From NCBI GenBank assembly GCA_015490605.1, contig WFXL01000152.1, positions 1 to 54,339 on the forward strand: a stretch of 54,339 nucleotides of DNA, given 5' to 3'. The first letter of the stretch is position 1; each line of letters starts with the position of its first letter. The notes under the pieces are model-generated. The model was not told the origin of the DNA, did no database searches, and was given only the letters and a program-made list of their open reading frames with translations. Source of the DNA: Rhodospirillales bacterium (GTDB lineage Bacteria; Pseudomonadota; Alphaproteobacteria; Geminicoccales; Geminicoccaceae). Position numbers and translations under genes: made by a program. Positions 14,113 through 25,902 of this stretch are shown here, one piece after another.

Positions 14113-14739
14113 ATGACGGTGGAGACCGGGCCCGAGGTGGTGGCGGCGCTGGAGGAGGCGCTCGAGACCATCGAGGCCGCCATCGGCGACGATCTTTTGG
14201 AGAAGTCCATCGCCCGCGGCGAGCTCACCATCGTCGTGCCCGCCGCCCACATCGTCAAGGTGCTCACCTTCTTGCGCGACGAACCCACGCTCCTGTTCAA
14301 GGAACTGGTGGATCTGTGCGGGGTCGACTGGCCCGAGCGCGAGCAGCGCTTCGACGTGGTCTACCACCTACTGTCACTGCACCACAACATGCGCATCCGG
14401 GTCAAGGTGCGCACCGACGAGCTGACCCCGGTGCCCTCGGTGGTGTCGGTCTATCCCACCGCCGGCTGGTTCGAGCGCGAGGCGTGGGACATGTACGGCA
14501 TCCTCTTCGAGGGCCATCCCGATCTCCGCCGGCTGCTGACCGACTACGGCTTCGACGGCCACCCGCTGCGCAAGGACTTCCCCCTCACCGGCTATGTCGA
14601 GCTGCGCTACGACGAGGAGCAGAAGCGGGTGGTCTATGAGCCGGTGAAGCTGCGTCAGGACTTCCGCACCTTCGACTTCCTCTCGCCCTGGGAAGGCATG
14701 GGCGAGCTGCTGCCGGGTGACGAAAAGGCGCAGTCCTGA
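14113..14739 (+). CDS. nuoC: NADH-quinone oxidoreductase subunit C
   Basis: [35 protein letters not shown]...[45 protein letters not shown]. Confidence 0.96.
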   Translation: MTVETGPEVVAALEEALETIEAAIGDDLLEKSIARGELTIVVPAAHIVKVLTFLRDEPTLLFKELVDLCGVDWPEREQRFDVVYHLLSLHHNMRIRVKVRTDELTPVPSVVSVYPTAGWFEREAWDMYGILFEGHPDLRRLLTDYGFDGHPLRKDFPLTGYVELRYDEEQKRVVYEPVKLRQDFRTFDFLSPWEGMGELLPGDEKAQS

Positions 14740-14807
14740 GGGCTTGCGCCGGCGGCGCACCATCGGCAAGCCCGCCGCGGGCGCGCCCAGGCGATGGGAC
14801 CGAGGCC

Positions 14808-15986
14808 ATGGCCGAGACCGAGATCCAGACCTTCAACGTCAATTTCGGCCCCCAGCATCCCGCCGCCCACGGCGTGCTGCGGCTGGTGCTGGAGATGGAC
14901 GGCGAGGTGGTGGAGCGGGCCGATCCCCACATCGGCCTGCTGCATCGCGGCACCGAGAAACTGATCGAATACCGCCCCTATCTGCAGAATATCCCCTATT
15001 TCGACCGGCTCGACTACGTCTCGATGATGTGCCAGGAGCACTCCTACGTGCTCGCGGTGGAGAAGCTCCTCGGCATCACCCCGCCCATCCGGGCGCAATA
15101 CATCCGCGTGCTGTTCTGCGAGATCACCCGCATCCTCAACCACCTCCTCAACATCACCACCATGGCGCTGGACATCGGCGCCATGACGCCGCTTCTGTGG
15201 GGCTTCGAGCAGCGCGAGAAACTGATGGAGTTCTACGAGGAGGTCTCGGGCGCGCGGATGCACGCCAATTATTTCCGCTTCGGCGGCGTCAACCGCGACC
15301 TGCCGGCCGGGCTCGAGGAGCGCATCGCCGCCTGGTGCGACCAGTTCGAGCCCTTCATGGACGACCTCGAGACGCTGCTCACCGAAAACCGCATCTTCAA
15401 GCAGCGTACCGTGGACATCGGCGTGGTCACGCCCGAACAGGCCCTTGCCTGGGGCTTTTCCGGGCCGATGCTGCGGGCCTCGGGCATCGCCTGGGACCTG
15501 CGCAAGGCCCAGCCCTATGAAGTCTACGATCGCATGGACTTCGACATCCCCATCGGCCGCCACGGCGACTGCTATGACCGCTATCTCGTGCGCATGCAGG
15601 AGATGCGCGAATCCCTCAAGATCATCCGCCAGTGTCTCGAACAGATGCCCGAGGGGCCGGTGCGCATCCCCAACCACAAGGTGACGCCGCCCTCGCGTCA
15701 CGAGATGAAGCGCTCCATGGAGGCGCTCATTCACCACTTCAAGCTCTACACCGAGGGCATCCATGTGCCCGCGGGCGAGGTCTATGTGGCGACCGAAAAC
15801 CCCAAGGGCGAATTCGGCGTCTATCTGGTGGCCGATGGCACCAACAAGCCCTACCGCTGCAAGATCCGCTCGCCCGGCTATGTCCATCTCCAGGCGCTGG
15901 AGATGATGTGCAAGGGCCATCAGCTGGCGGACACGGTGGCCATCATCGGCTCGCTCGACATCGTCTTCGGGGAGATCGACCGATGA
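14808..15986 (+). CDS. nuoD: NADH-quinone oxidoreductase subunit D
   Basis: [46 protein letters not shown]... Confidence 0.97.
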   Translation: MAETEIQTFNVNFGPQHPAAHGVLRLVLEMDGEVVERADPHIGLLHRGTEKLIEYRPYLQNIPYFDRLDYVSMMCQEHSYVLAVEKLLGITPPIRAQYIRVLFCEITRILNHLLNITTMALDIGAMTPLLWGFEQREKLMEFYEEVSGARMHANYFRFGGVNRDLPAGLEERIAAWCDQFEPFMDDLETLLTENRIFKQRTVDIGVVTPEQALAWGFSGPMLRASGIAWDLRKAQPYEVYDRMDFDIPIGRHGDCYDRYLVRMQEMRESLKIIRQCLEQMPEGPVRIPNHKVTPPSRHEMKRSMEALIHHFKLYTEGIHVPAGEVYVATENPKGEFGVYLVADGTNKPYRCKIRSPGYVHLQALEMMCKGHQLADTVAIIGSLDIVFGEIDR

Positions 15987-16615
15987 GCCCGCGCTTTCCC
16001 AGGCGAAAGCCGGTGGGCGCCATGGCGCCGGATGTGGACCACTTCAGCTTCACCCCGGAGAACATGGCCAAGGCGCAGGAGATCATCGCCCGCTATCCCG
16101 AGGGCCGTCAGGCGAGCGCGGTGCTGCCGCTGCTCCATCTGGCCCAGGCCCAGCACGGCGGCTGGCTGCCCAAGGCGGCCCTCGACCATGTGGCTGACCT
16201 CCTGGGGATGCCCCGCATCCAGGTCTACGAGGTCGGCACCTTCTACGACATGTTCAATCTCGAGCCGGTGGGGCGGATCCAGGTGCGGGTGTGCACCACC
16301 ACCCCCTGCTGGCTGTGCGGCTCGGATGAGGTGCTGCGGGCCTGTCGTGATGTTCTCGGGGTGGAGCCGGGCGAGAGCACGCCCGATGGACGGTTCTTTG
16401 TCAGAGAATTCGAGTGCCTCGGCGCCTGTGCCAACGCGCCGGTGATGTGGATCGACGACGACTACTACGAGGACCTGGACTATGAGCGGGCGAAGCGGGT
16501 GCTGGAGGCCATCGCCCGCGGTGACAAGCCCCGGCCGGGCCCGCAGTCGGGCCGGCGCGGCTCCATGCCGGCCGGCGGCAAGACCACCCTGCTGTTCGCC
16601 GAGGAAGGGGAGTGA
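15983..16615 (+). CDS. nuoE: NADH-quinone oxidoreductase subunit E
   Basis: 2Fe-2S thioredoxin-like: [23 protein letters not shown]...[22 protein letters not shown]; start at ATG 15983. Confidence 0.95.
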   Translation: MSPRFPRRKPVGAMAPDVDHFSFTPENMAKAQEIIARYPEGRQASAVLPLLHLAQAQHGGWLPKAALDHVADLLGMPRIQVYEVGTFYDMFNLEPVGRIQVRVCTTTPCWLCGSDEVLRACRDVLGVEPGESTPDGRFFVREFECLGACANAPVMWIDDDYYEDLDYERAKRVLEAIARGDKPRPGPQSGRRGSMPAGGKTTLLFAEEGE

Positions 16616-16618
16616 GCG

Positions 16619-17899
16619 GTGCTGCAGGATCGCGATCGCATCTTCACCAACCTCTACGGCGAGCAGCCCTGGCAGCTGGAGGCGGCGCGCCGGCGCGGTG
16701 ATTGGGACGGCACCAGGGAGCTGATCCTCAAGGGGCGCGAGTGGATCGTCCAGCAGATCAAGGACTCCGGCCTGCGGGGCCGGGGCGGTGCCGGCTTTCC
16801 CACCAGCCTCAAATGGTCCTTCATGCCCAAGACCAGCGACGGCGGGCCGGTCTATCTGGTGGTCAACGCCGATGAATCCGAGCCCGGCACCTGCAAGGAC
16901 CGGGAGATCCTGCGCCACGAGCCCCATAAGCTTTTGGAGGGGGTCGTGCTCGCCGGCGCCGCCATGGGCTGCACCCATTGCTACATCTATGTGCGCGGCG
17001 AATTCGTGCGCGAGGCCCAGGTGCTGGAGGCGGCGGTGCAGGAGGCCTATGAGGCCGGCCTCATCGGCCGCAACGCCTGCGGCTCGGGCTATGACATCGA
17101 GGTGGTGGTCCACCGCGGCGCCGGCGCCTACATCTGCGGCGAGGAGACCGGGCTTTTGGAGAGCCTCGAGGGCAAGAAGGGCCAGCCACGGCTGAAGCCG
17201 CCCTTCCCCGCCCAGGTGGGGCTCTATGGTCGTCCCACCACTGTCAACAATGTCGAGACCATCGCGGTGGTGCCCACCATCCTCCGCCGCGGGGCCGACT
17301 GGTTCGCCGGGCTGGGACGGCCCAACAACACCGGCACCAAGATCTTCTGCATCTCGGGTCATGTGAACCAGCCGTGCACCGTCGAGGAGGAGATGGGCAT
17401 CCCCCTCAGGGAGCTCATCGAGAAGCACGCCGGCGGGGTGCGCGGCGGCTGGGACAATCTCCTGGCGGTGATCCCCGGCGGCTCGTCGGTGCCGCTCATC
17501 CCCAAGTCCGTCTGCGACACCGTGCGGATGGACTTCGATGCGCTGCGGGAGGCGGGCTCGGGCCTCGGCACCGCCGGCGTGATCGTGATGGACCGCTCCA
17601 CCGACATCGTAAAGGCCATCGCCCGGCTCTCGCGCTTCTACATGCATGAGTCCTGCGGCCAGTGCACCCCCTGCCGCGAGGGCACCGGTTGGCTCTGGCG
17701 GATGATGGAGCGGCTCGTGCGGGGCGAGGCCGAGATCGAGGAGATCGACCAGCTCTGGGATGTAACCAAGCAGATCGAGGGCCACACCATCTGCGCCCTG
17801 GGCGATGCCGCCGCCTGGCCGGTGCAGGGCCTGATCCGCCACTTCCGCGACGAGCTCGAACGGCGCATCCGCGAGCGCAAGCGCCGCCAGGCGGCCTGA
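16619..17899 (+). CDS. nuoF: NADH-quinone oxidoreductase subunit F
   Basis: [63 protein letters not shown] start. Confidence 0.96.
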   Translation: MLQDRDRIFTNLYGEQPWQLEAARRRGDWDGTRELILKGREWIVQQIKDSGLRGRGGAGFPTSLKWSFMPKTSDGGPVYLVVNADESEPGTCKDREILRHEPHKLLEGVVLAGAAMGCTHCYIYVRGEFVREAQVLEAAVQEAYEAGLIGRNACGSGYDIEVVVHRGAGAYICGEETGLLESLEGKKGQPRLKPPFPAQVGLYGRPTTVNNVETIAVVPTILRRGADWFAGLGRPNNTGTKIFCISGHVNQPCTVEEEMGIPLRELIEKHAGGVRGGWDNLLAVIPGGSSVPLIPKSVCDTVRMDFDALREAGSGLGTAGVIVMDRSTDIVKAIARLSRFYMHESCGQCTPCREGTGWLWRMMERLVRGEAEIEEIDQLWDVTKQIEGHTICALGDAAAWPVQGLIRHFRDELERRIRERKRRQAA

Positions 17900-17915
17900 G
17901 GGAGCGAACCGCACC

Positions 17916-19982
17916 ATGCCGAAGGTCACCATCAACGGCAGGGAATATGAGGTTCCGGCGGGGATCACCGTCTTTCAGGCGTGCGAGCTCGCCGGCATCG
18001 AAATCCCCCACTTTTGCTACCATCCCAGGCTGAATATCGCCGGCAACTGCCGCATGTGCCTGGTGGAGGTGGAGAAGTCGCCCAAGCCGGTGGCCTCCTG
18101 CGCCATGCCGGTGATGGACGGGATGGTGATCCGCACCGACACGCCCATGGTGCACAAGGCCCGTCGCGGGGTGCTGGAGTTCCTGCTAATCAACCACCCG
18201 CTGGACTGCCCCATCTGCGACCAGGGCGGCGAGTGCGATCTCCAGGACCTGACGCTGTTCTATGGGCCAGACCATTCGCGCTATCGCGAGAACAAGCGCG
18301 CGGTGGCGGACAAGTATCTCGGCCCGCTGATCTCCACCCACATGACCCGCTGCATCCACTGCACCCGCTGCATCCGCTTCCTCACCGAGGTGGCGGGGGT
18401 GCCGGAGCTCGGCGGCATCAACCGCGGCGAGCATATGGAGATCACCAACTATATCGAACGGGCCCTCACCTCCGAGCTCCAGGGCAATATCATCGACCTG
18501 TGCCCGGTGGGTGCCCTCAACTCCAAACCCTATGAATACCGCGCCCGCACCTGGGAGCTGCGCAAGACCGAGTCGGTTGATGTGATGGATGCGGTGGGCT
18601 CGGCCATCCGCGTCGATTCCCGCGGCAATGAGGTGATGCGCATCCTCCCGCGCCTCCATGAGGAGGTGAATGAGGAGTGGATCTCCGACCGCACCCGCTT
18701 CGCCTATGACGGCCTCAAGTATCGCCGGCTGGATGTGCCCATGGTGCGACGGGCGGGCCGGCTGGAGGAGGCCGACTGGCGCGAGGCCTTCCGCGCCATC
18801 CGCGACCGCCTCGCGGGCGTACCGGGCGAGCGCGTAGCTTTCATCATTGGCGATCTGGCCTGCTTGGAGTCCATGGTGCTGGTGCGCGAGCTGGCGGCGC
18901 GCCTGGAATGTCCCCATGTGGACAGCCGCCAGCTGGGCGAGCGGCTCTCGGGCCGGGTGCGGGTGGAACATCTGTTCAACCCCACCATCGCCGGCATCGA
19001 GCGGGCCGATCTGTGTCTTTTGGTGGGCACCAATCCGCGCTGGGAGGCGCCGCTGGTCAACGCCCGGCTGCGCAAGGCCTGGCGGCTTTCGGGCCTCGAG
19101 GTGGCGCGGCTGGGCTGTCCCTTCGACCTCACCTATCCGGTGGATCATCTCGGCGACTCCCCCACCATCCTCGAGGCCATCGCCGACGGCAGCCATCCCT
19201 TTGCCCGCCGGCTCGAGAAGGCCGAACGACCGCTTCTGATCCTCGGCACCGGCGCGGTGGCGCGGCCCGATGGCGCCGCCATCCTCCATCTCGCCTGGCG
19301 CATCGCCGAGCGTTACGGGCTCGTGCGCGACGACTGGACCGGCTATGGCTTCCTCCACCATGCGGCGGCGCGGCCCGGGGCGCTCGAGCTGGGTCTGGTG
19401 CCGGCCGAGGGCGGGCGCGATGTGGCCGCCATCCTCGAGGGTGCCGAGCGCGGCGAGATCGAGGTGGTGTTCCTGCTGGGGGCCGATGAGATCGACGCCA
19501 CCCGGCTGGATGGCGCCTTCCTGGTCTATCTCGGCACCCATGGTGATCGCGCCGCCCCCCATGCCGACGTGATCCTGCCGGGGGCGGCCTACACCGAGAA
19601 GAACGCCACCTGGGTCAACACCGAGGGGCGGCCCCAGCGCGGCCGGCTGGCCGTGTTTCCCCCGGGGGAGGCGCGCGAGGACTGGAAGATCCTCCGCGCC
19701 CTCTCGGAGGCGCTGGGGCGCACCGTGCCCCTCGACAATCTCGGCCAGGTGCGCGCCCGCATGGCTGAGATCAATCCCGCCCTCTCGCTGGTGGACGCCA
19801 TCTCGCCGGCCGCCTGGGAGCCCTTCGGCAGCCCCGGACCGGTGCAGGATGAGCCCTTCGTCTCGCCCATCCGCGACTTCTATCTCACCAATCCCATCAC
19901 CCGCGCGTCCAGGACCATGCAGCGCTGCAGCCGCGAGATCCTCCACGGCGAGCCTGCGGCCGAGGAAGCGGAGGTCGCCTGA
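17916..19982 (+). CDS. nuoG: NADH-quinone oxidoreductase subunit G
   Basis: MPKVTINGREYEVPAGITVFQACELAGIEIPHFCYHPRLNIAGNCRMCLVEVEKSPKP...CPICDQGGECDLQDL. Confidence 0.96.
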   Translation: MPKVTINGREYEVPAGITVFQACELAGIEIPHFCYHPRLNIAGNCRMCLVEVEKSPKPVASCAMPVMDGMVIRTDTPMVHKARRGVLEFLLINHPLDCPICDQGGECDLQDLTLFYGPDHSRYRENKRAVADKYLGPLISTHMTRCIHCTRCIRFLTEVAGVPELGGINRGEHMEITNYIERALTSELQGNIIDLCPVGALNSKPYEYRARTWELRKTESVDVMDAVGSAIRVDSRGNEVMRILPRLHEEVNEEWISDRTRFAYDGLKYRRLDVPMVRRAGRLEEADWREAFRAIRDRLAGVPGERVAFIIGDLACLESMVLVRELAARLECPHVDSRQLGERLSGRVRVEHLFNPTIAGIERADLCLLVGTNPRWEAPLVNARLRKAWRLSGLEVARLGCPFDLTYPVDHLGDSPTILEAIADGSHPFARRLEKAERPLLILGTGAVARPDGAAILHLAWRIAERYGLVRDDWTGYGFLHHAAARPGALELGLVPAEGGRDVAAILEGAERGEIEVVFLLGADEIDATRLDGAFLVYLGTHGDRAAPHADVILPGAAYTEKNATWVNTEGRPQRGRLAVFPPGEAREDWKILRALSEALGRTVPLDNLGQVRARMAEINPALSLVDAISPAAWEPFGSPGPVQDEPFVSPIRDFYLTNPITRASRTMQRCSREILHGEPAAEEAEVA

Positions 19983-19985
19983 GCC

Positions 19986-20996
19986 ATGGCGGAGTTTTTC
20001 TGGGGCGTGATCTGGCCGGTGGTGGTGCTGGCCGTGCTCACGGTGGTGATCATCGTGCCGCTGCTGTTGGCGGTGGCCTATCTCACCTACGCCGAACGCA
20101 AGATCATCGCCGCCATGCAGCTCCGCCAGGGGCCCATGTTCGTCGGGCCCTACGGCCTGCTGCAGCCGCTCGCCGACGGCCTCAAGCTGTTCTTCAAGGA
20201 GACCGTCATCCCCAGCCGCGCCAACAAGGGCGTATTCCTGCTGGCGCCCATGATCACCTTCATCCTGGCGCTGATCGGCTGGGCGGTGATCCCCTTCGGC
20301 GAGGGCCTGGTGCTGGCCGACATCAATGTCGGCGTGCTCTACCTCTTCGCGGTGAGCTCGCTGGGCGTCTATGGCATCATCATGGCCGGCTGGGCGTCCA
20401 ATTCGCGCTACGCCTTTCTCGGCGCGCTGCGTTCTTCGGCGCAGATGGTCTCCTATGAGATCTCCATGGGGCTGATCATCATCAATGTGCTGATGACGGC
20501 CGGCTCCCTCAATCTCTCCGAGATCGTCCGCGCCCAGGCGGAGCACGGTTGGTACGTCCTCTGGCACTTTCCCATGTTCATGATTTTCCTGGTCTCCATC
20601 ATCGCCGAGACCAACCGCCTGCCCTTCGACCTGCCGGAGGACGAGGCCAGCCTGGTGACGGGCTACAACGTCGAGTACTCGTCCATGACCTTCGCGCTCT
20701 TCTTCCTGGGCGAGTACGCCAACATGATCCTCATGAGCGCCATCGCCACGATCCTCTTCCTGGGCGGCTGGCTGCCGCCGTTCGAGGTGGCGCCCTTCAC
20801 CTGGATCCCGGGGCCGATCTGGTTCTTCCTCAAGGTGGCGTTGATCCTGTTCGTCTACATCTGGGCACGGGCGACCCTGCCGCGTTATCGCTATGACCAG
20901 CTCATGCGGCTCGGCTGGAAGGTGTTTCTGCCGCTGTCGCTGGCCTGGATCGTGCTCACCTCGGCCGTGCTCGTCTTCTTCGACCTCGCACCGTGA
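19986..20996 (+). CDS. nuoH: NADH-quinone oxidoreductase subunit H
   Basis: [40 protein letters not shown]...[27 protein letters not shown]. Confidence 0.97.
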   Translation: MAEFFWGVIWPVVVLAVLTVVIIVPLLLAVAYLTYAERKIIAAMQLRQGPMFVGPYGLLQPLADGLKLFFKETVIPSRANKGVFLLAPMITFILALIGWAVIPFGEGLVLADINVGVLYLFAVSSLGVYGIIMAGWASNSRYAFLGALRSSAQMVSYEISMGLIIINVLMTAGSLNLSEIVRAQAEHGWYVLWHFPMFMIFLVSIIAETNRLPFDLPEDEASLVTGYNVEYSSMTFALFFLGEYANMILMSAIATILFLGGWLPPFEVAPFTWIPGPIWFFLKVALILFVYIWARATLPRYRYDQLMRLGWKVFLPLSLAWIVLTSAVLVFFDLAP

Positions 20997-21007
20997 GGAG
21001 AGAGGCC

Positions 21008-21496
21008 ATGCCCACCCTCGACCGCATCGCCCGCACGGTGCTGTGGCAGGAGCTGGTGAAGGGCTTTGCCCTCACCTTCCGCTACATGTTCCGGCCCAAG
21101 GTCACCCTCAACTATCCCTATGAGAAGGGCCCGCTGTCGCCGCGCTTTCGCGGCGAACACGCGCTGCGGCGTTACCCCAACGGTGAGGAGCGCTGCATCG
21201 CCTGCAAGCTGTGCGAGGCCATCTGCCCGGCCCAGGCCATCACCATCGAGGCCGAGCGCCGGGCCGACGGCAGCCGCCGCACCACCCGTTATGACATCGA
21301 CATGACCAAATGCATCTACTGCGGCTTCTGCGAGGAGGCCTGCCCGGTGGATGCCATCGTCGAGGGGCCGAACATGGAGTTCGCCGCCGAGACCCGCGAG
21401 GAGCTGTTCTACACCAAGGAGAAGCTCCTGGAAAACGGCGAGCGCTGGGAGGCCGAAATCGCCGCCCGGCTGGAGATGGACGCCCCCTACCGCTGA
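21008..21496 (+). CDS. nuoI: NADH-quinone oxidoreductase subunit I
   Basis: [37 protein letters not shown]...[21 protein letters not shown] (two 4Fe-4S motifs). Confidence 0.97.
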   Translation: MPTLDRIARTVLWQELVKGFALTFRYMFRPKVTLNYPYEKGPLSPRFRGEHALRRYPNGEERCIACKLCEAICPAQAITIEAERRADGSRRTTRYDIDMTKCIYCGFCEEACPVDAIVEGPNMEFAAETREELFYTKEKLLENGERWEAEIAARLEMDAPYR

Positions 21497-21518
21497 TCCC
21501 TGGGATGGACCCGGCACC

Positions 21519-22124
21519 ATGACCGCTGCGTTGTTCGTCTTCTACGTTCTCGCCCTGGTCACCGTCGCCGCGGCGGTGATGGTGATCGCTGCCCGCAATC
21601 CGGTCCATTCGGTGCTGTTCCTGATCCTGGCGTTCTTCAACTCGGCCGGGCTTCTGATCCTCATCGGCGCCGAGCTCGTGGGCATGCTGCTGGTGGTGGT
21701 CTATGTGGGTGCCGTGGCGGTGCTGTTCATGTTCGTGGTGATGATGCTGGACATCAACTTCGTCCAGCTGCGGGAGGGCTTCCTTCAGTATCTGCCCCTG
21801 GGGGCGCTGGTGGGGCTGATCCTGCTGCTGGAGCTGGTGATGGTCATCGGCACCCGCGCAGTCCCCACCACCGTCGCCGCCATGCCCCAGGCGACGCCGC
21901 CCGGGGTGAACAATACCGAGGCCCTGGGGCGGCTGCTCTATACCGATTACTTCTATTTGTTCCAGGCGGCCGGAGTGATCCTGCTGGTGGCCATCATCGG
22001 CGCCATCACCCTCACCCTGCGCCACCGTCCCGATGCCCGCCGCCAGGACATCGCCGCCCAGGTCCACCGGCGACCGCAGGACACTCTCGAAGTGCGCAAG
22101 GTGCGCCCGCGCAGCGGCATCTGA
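21519..22124 (+). CDS. nuoJ: NADH-quinone oxidoreductase subunit J
   Basis: [79 protein letters not shown]. Confidence 0.95.
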   Translation: MTAALFVFYVLALVTVAAAVMVIAARNPVHSVLFLILAFFNSAGLLILIGAELVGMLLVVVYVGAVAVLFMFVVMMLDINFVQLREGFLQYLPLGALVGLILLLELVMVIGTRAVPTTVAAMPQATPPGVNNTEALGRLLYTDYFYLFQAAGVILLVAIIGAITLTLRHRPDARRQDIAAQVHRRPQDTLEVRKVRPRSGI

Positions 22125-22135
22125 GGAGACCGACG

Positions 22136-22450
22136 GTGAGCTTTCCGATCCCGCTGTCCCACTATCTGGTCCTCGCCGCGGTGCTGTTTACCATCGGCGT
22201 GTTCGGCATCTTCCTCAACCGCAAGAACGTCATCGTCATCCTCATGTCCATCGAGCTGCTGCTGCTGGCCATCAATATCAATTTCGTCGCCTTCTCCGCC
22301 TATCTCGGCGACCTGGCGGGCCAGGTGTTCGCCCTGTTCGTGCTCACCGTGGCCGCGGCCGAGGCCGCCATCGGCCTCGCCATCGTGGTGGTTTACTTCC
22401 GCAACCGCGGCAGCATCGAGGTCGAGGACATCCATCTGATGAGAGGCTGA
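22136..22450 (+). CDS. nuoK: NADH-quinone oxidoreductase subunit K
   Basis: 104 aa, GTG start; [69 protein letters not shown]. Confidence 0.97.
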   Translation: MSFPIPLSHYLVLAAVLFTIGVFGIFLNRKNVIVILMSIELLLLAININFVAFSAYLGDLAGQVFALFVLTVAAAEAAIGLAIVVVYFRNRGSIEVEDIHLMRG

Positions 22451-22456
22451 GCCGGC

Positions 22457-24376
22457 ATGCTCCACATCCTGCTGGTCTTCTCGCCGCTCCTGGGCAGCGT
22501 CATCGCGGGCCTGTTCGGCCGGCTGATCGGCGCCCGCGCCGCCCAGCTGGTGACCGTGGCGCTCATGGGGGTTTCCGCCATCGCCGCGGTGATCGGCCTC
22601 AGCTACATCGGCACCGAGCCCTTCACCGTGCCGCTGTTCACCTGGGCGGTGGTGGACGGTTTCCAGGTGGAGTGGGCGCTTCGGGTAGACTCCCTCTCCA
22701 CCGTCATGATGTTCGTCGTCGCCGGCATCAGCTTTCTCATCCACGTCTATTCCATCGGCTATATGGCTGACGATCCGGGCGTAGCGCGGTTCTTCAGCTA
22801 TCTGTCGTTCTTCACCTTTGCCATGCTGATGCTGGTCACGGCCGACAACCTCATCCAGCTCTATTTCGGCTGGGAGGGTGTGGGCGTGGCCTCCTATCTG
22901 CTGATCGGCTTCTGGTACACCCGCGCCTCGGCCTGTTCGGCCGCCATCAAGGCCTTTGTGGTCAACCGGGTGGGCGATTTCGGCCTCGCCCTCGGCCTCG
23001 CCGCCACCTACTTCGCCTTCGACAGCGTCCGCTTTGATGACATTTTCGCTGCCGCGACCGAACTCGCCGGCACCCGGCTTGCGGTCTTCGGTGCCGAGTT
23101 CGACACCCTCACCCTGATCGCCCTGCTCCTGTTCGTGGGCGCCATCGGCAAGTCGGCGCAGCTGCCGCTTCACACCTGGCTGCCCGACGCCATGGAGGGC
23201 CCCACACCGGTCTCGGCGCTGATCCATGCCGCCACCATGGTGACCGCCGGCGTGTTCCTGGTGGCGCGCTTCTCGCCACTGTTCGAATACACCCCCGAGG
23301 CGCTGGCGGTGGTCACCTTCATCGGCGCCACCACCGCCTTCTTCGCCGCCTCGGTGGGGCCCACCCAGAATGACATCAAGCGGGTGATCGCCTACTCCAC
23401 CTGCTCGCAGCTGGGCTACATGTTCGCCGCCGCCGGCGTGGGCGCCTATGCCATCGCCATCTTCCACCTGTTCACCCACGCCTTCTTCAAGGCGCTGCTG
23501 TTCCTCGGCGCCGGCTCGGTGATTCACGCGCTCCACCATGAACAGGACATGTGGCGCATGGGCGGGCTCTGGCGCAAGATGCCCATCACCTACGCCACCA
23601 TGTGGATCGGCACGCTGGCGCTGGTGGGCTTTCCGCTCACGGCCGGCTACTTCTCCAAGGACGCCATCATCGAGGCCACCTGGGTCGCCGACAGCGCCTT
23701 CGCCGGCTACGCCTTCTGGCTGTTGCTGATCTCGGCGGTGCTCACCGCCTTCTACTCGGGCCGGCTGATGTTCCTCACCTTCCACGGCCGCCCACGGGTG
23801 CCGGAGCTTGCCGCCCATGCCCATGAGAGCCCGCCGGTGATGACCGTGCCGCTCCTGGTGCTGGCGGTGGGCGCGCTGGTGGCGGGCTTTGCCGGGCTTA
23901 GCATGATCGCGCCCGAGGGCGAGTTCTGGGGGCCGGCCATCTTCACGCGGTCCGACAATGAGGTGCTGGCGGCCATCGAGGAGGTGCCGGCGCTGGTGAA
24001 ATGGTCGCCTACCCTCGCCATGGCCCTGGGCCTTGCCCTCGCCTGGCTGTTCTACATCAAGGCGCCGGAACTGCCCGGCCGTCTCGCCCAGGCGTTCGCA
24101 CCGCTCTACCGCTTCCTCTTCCGCAAGTGGTACTTCGACGAACTCTATGATGCCCTGTTCGTGCGCCCCGCCTTCGCCCTCGCCCGGGCGCTGTGGCAGG
24201 GTTTCGATGTGGCGGTGATCGACCGCTTCGGCCCCGATGGCGTGGCCGCCGCCACCCTCACCGCCACCCGCCGGATGGTGCGCCTGCAGACCGGCTATCT
24301 CTACCACTACGCCTTCGCCATGCTGGTGGGGGTGGTGGTGCTGGTGTCCTGGTACCTCATCGTGGTCCGTCCCTGA
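22457..24376 (+). CDS. nuoL: NADH-quinone oxidoreductase subunit L
   Basis: 639 aa; [56 protein letters not shown]. Confidence 0.97.
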   Translation: MLHILLVFSPLLGSVIAGLFGRLIGARAAQLVTVALMGVSAIAAVIGLSYIGTEPFTVPLFTWAVVDGFQVEWALRVDSLSTVMMFVVAGISFLIHVYSIGYMADDPGVARFFSYLSFFTFAMLMLVTADNLIQLYFGWEGVGVASYLLIGFWYTRASACSAAIKAFVVNRVGDFGLALGLAATYFAFDSVRFDDIFAAATELAGTRLAVFGAEFDTLTLIALLLFVGAIGKSAQLPLHTWLPDAMEGPTPVSALIHAATMVTAGVFLVARFSPLFEYTPEALAVVTFIGATTAFFAASVGPTQNDIKRVIAYSTCSQLGYMFAAAGVGAYAIAIFHLFTHAFFKALLFLGAGSVIHALHHEQDMWRMGGLWRKMPITYATMWIGTLALVGFPLTAGYFSKDAIIEATWVADSAFAGYAFWLLLISAVLTAFYSGRLMFLTFHGRPRVPELAAHAHESPPVMTVPLLVLAVGALVAGFAGLSMIAPEGEFWGPAIFTRSDNEVLAAIEEVPALVKWSPTLAMALGLALAWLFYIKAPELPGRLAQAFAPLYRFLFRKWYFDELYDALFVRPAFALARALWQGFDVAVIDRFGPDGVAAATLTATRRMVRLQTGYLYHYAFAMLVGVVVLVSWYLIVVRP

Positions 24377-24386
24377 TCGGGGGTGA

Positions 24387-25889
24387 ATGCTCGTGAGCGA
24401 CTGGCCGATTCTCTCGCTGGTCACCTTCCTGCCGCTGGTCGGCGTTGCCTTCATCCTCTTCATCCGCGGCGAACCCGAGGTGGTCGCCCAGAACAGCCGC
24501 GCGGTGGCGCTGTGGACCGCGCTGGTGACCTTCCTGCTCTCGCTCCTGATCTGGGTGAACTTCGACCCCTCCCAGCCGGGCTTCCAGCTGGTGGAGAAGA
24601 GCCCCTGGCTCGCCGGCTTGGGGATCAACTATTATGTCGGTGTTGACGGCATCTCCCTGTGGTTCGTCATCCTCTCGACACTACTGACGCTGGTATGCAT
24701 TGTTGATTCCTGGTACTCGGTCGAGTACCGGGTAAAGGAATACATGATCGCCTTCCTGTTGATGGACACGCTCATGGTGGGCGTGTTCGTCGCGCTCGAT
24801 ATCGTGCTCTTCTACGTATTCTTCGAGGGGATCCTGATCCCCATGTATCTCATCATCGGCGTCTGGGGCGGTCCGCGGCGGATCTATGCGGCGTTCAAAT
24901 TCTTCCTCTACACCCTCGCCGGCTCGGTGCTGTTCCTGGTGGCGCTGATCGTCATGTACCTGCAGACCGGCACCACCGAGATCCCCGAGCTCATGAACGC
25001 CCGCTTCGACCCCTCGCTGCAGTGGTGGCTGTGGCTCGCCATGTTCGCGAGCTTCGCTATCAAGGTGCCCATGTGGCCGTTCCACACCTGGCTGCCGGAT
25101 GCCCATGTGGAAGCGCCCACCGCCGGCTCGGTGCTGCTCGCGGGCATCCTCCTCAAGCTCGGCGGCTATGGCTTCGTACGCTTCTCCCTGCCGATGCTGC
25201 CCGAGGCCTCGCTCGCCTTCGCGCCGCTGATCTTCGCCCTGTCGGTGGTAGCGGTAATCTACACCTCGCTCGTGGCCCTCGCCCAGACCGACATGAAGAA
25301 ACTCATCGCCTACAGTTCGGTGGCGCACATGGGTATCGTCACCATCGGTCTATTCTCGCCCAACGCTTTGGCCATCACCGGCGGCATCGCCCAGATGATC
25401 TCCCACGGCTTTGTCTCGGCGGCGCTGTTCATGGTGGTGGGGGTGGTCTATGACCGCATCCACAGCCGCGACATCGAAGCCTATGGCGGGCTGGCGGAGC
25501 GCATGCCGGTCTATGCCACCATCTTCATGCTGATGATGCTGGCTTCGGTGGGGCTGCCCGGCACCAGCGGCTTTGTCGGCGAGATCCTGGTGATCGTCGG
25601 GGCCTTCCAGGTCAACGCCTGGGTAGCGGCGCTAGCGGCCACCGGCATGATCCTGGGCGCGGCCTACATGCTCTACCTCTACCGGCGGGTGATCTTCGGT
25701 CCGCTGGTCAAGGATGCGCTCAAGTCCATCCGCGACATGCGCCCCAACGAGATCATCGCCTTCGCCCCGCTGGTGGTGCTGACGCTGTTCATGGGCATCT
25801 ATCCGCAGTTCTTCCTCGAACCCATCACCAGTTCGGTGGGCCCGGTGCTGGCACGCCTCCAGCCGGCCCTCGAGCTGGCCATGCGCTGA
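24387..25889 (+). CDS. nuoM: NADH-quinone oxidoreductase subunit M
   Basis: 500 aa; VPMWPFHTWLPDAHVEAPTAGSVLLAGILLKLGGYGF, YSSVAHMGIVTIG. Confidence 0.96.
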   Translation: MLVSDWPILSLVTFLPLVGVAFILFIRGEPEVVAQNSRAVALWTALVTFLLSLLIWVNFDPSQPGFQLVEKSPWLAGLGINYYVGVDGISLWFVILSTLLTLVCIVDSWYSVEYRVKEYMIAFLLMDTLMVGVFVALDIVLFYVFFEGILIPMYLIIGVWGGPRRIYAAFKFFLYTLAGSVLFLVALIVMYLQTGTTEIPELMNARFDPSLQWWLWLAMFASFAIKVPMWPFHTWLPDAHVEAPTAGSVLLAGILLKLGGYGFVRFSLPMLPEASLAFAPLIFALSVVAVIYTSLVALAQTDMKKLIAYSSVAHMGIVTIGLFSPNALAITGGIAQMISHGFVSAALFMVVGVVYDRIHSRDIEAYGGLAERMPVYATIFMLMMLASVGLPGTSGFVGEILVIVGAFQVNAWVAALAATGMILGAAYMLYLYRRVIFGPLVKDALKSIRDMRPNEIIAFAPLVVLTLFMGIYPQFFLEPITSSVGPVLARLQPALELAMR

Positions 25890-25902
25890 ACGGGGAGCGG
25901 AG

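Noticed and set aside
18186-20567. 793-aa minus-strand ORF opposite nuoG/nuoH (likewise 891 aa at 21953-24628, 682 aa at 15920-17968 and 689 aa at 5423-7492)
   Set aside because: Long antisense ORFs are expected at high GC with strong codon bias; translations are His/Gln/Glu/Gly-rich with no recognisable domain, and the sense strand encodes clear Nuo and Liv proteins.
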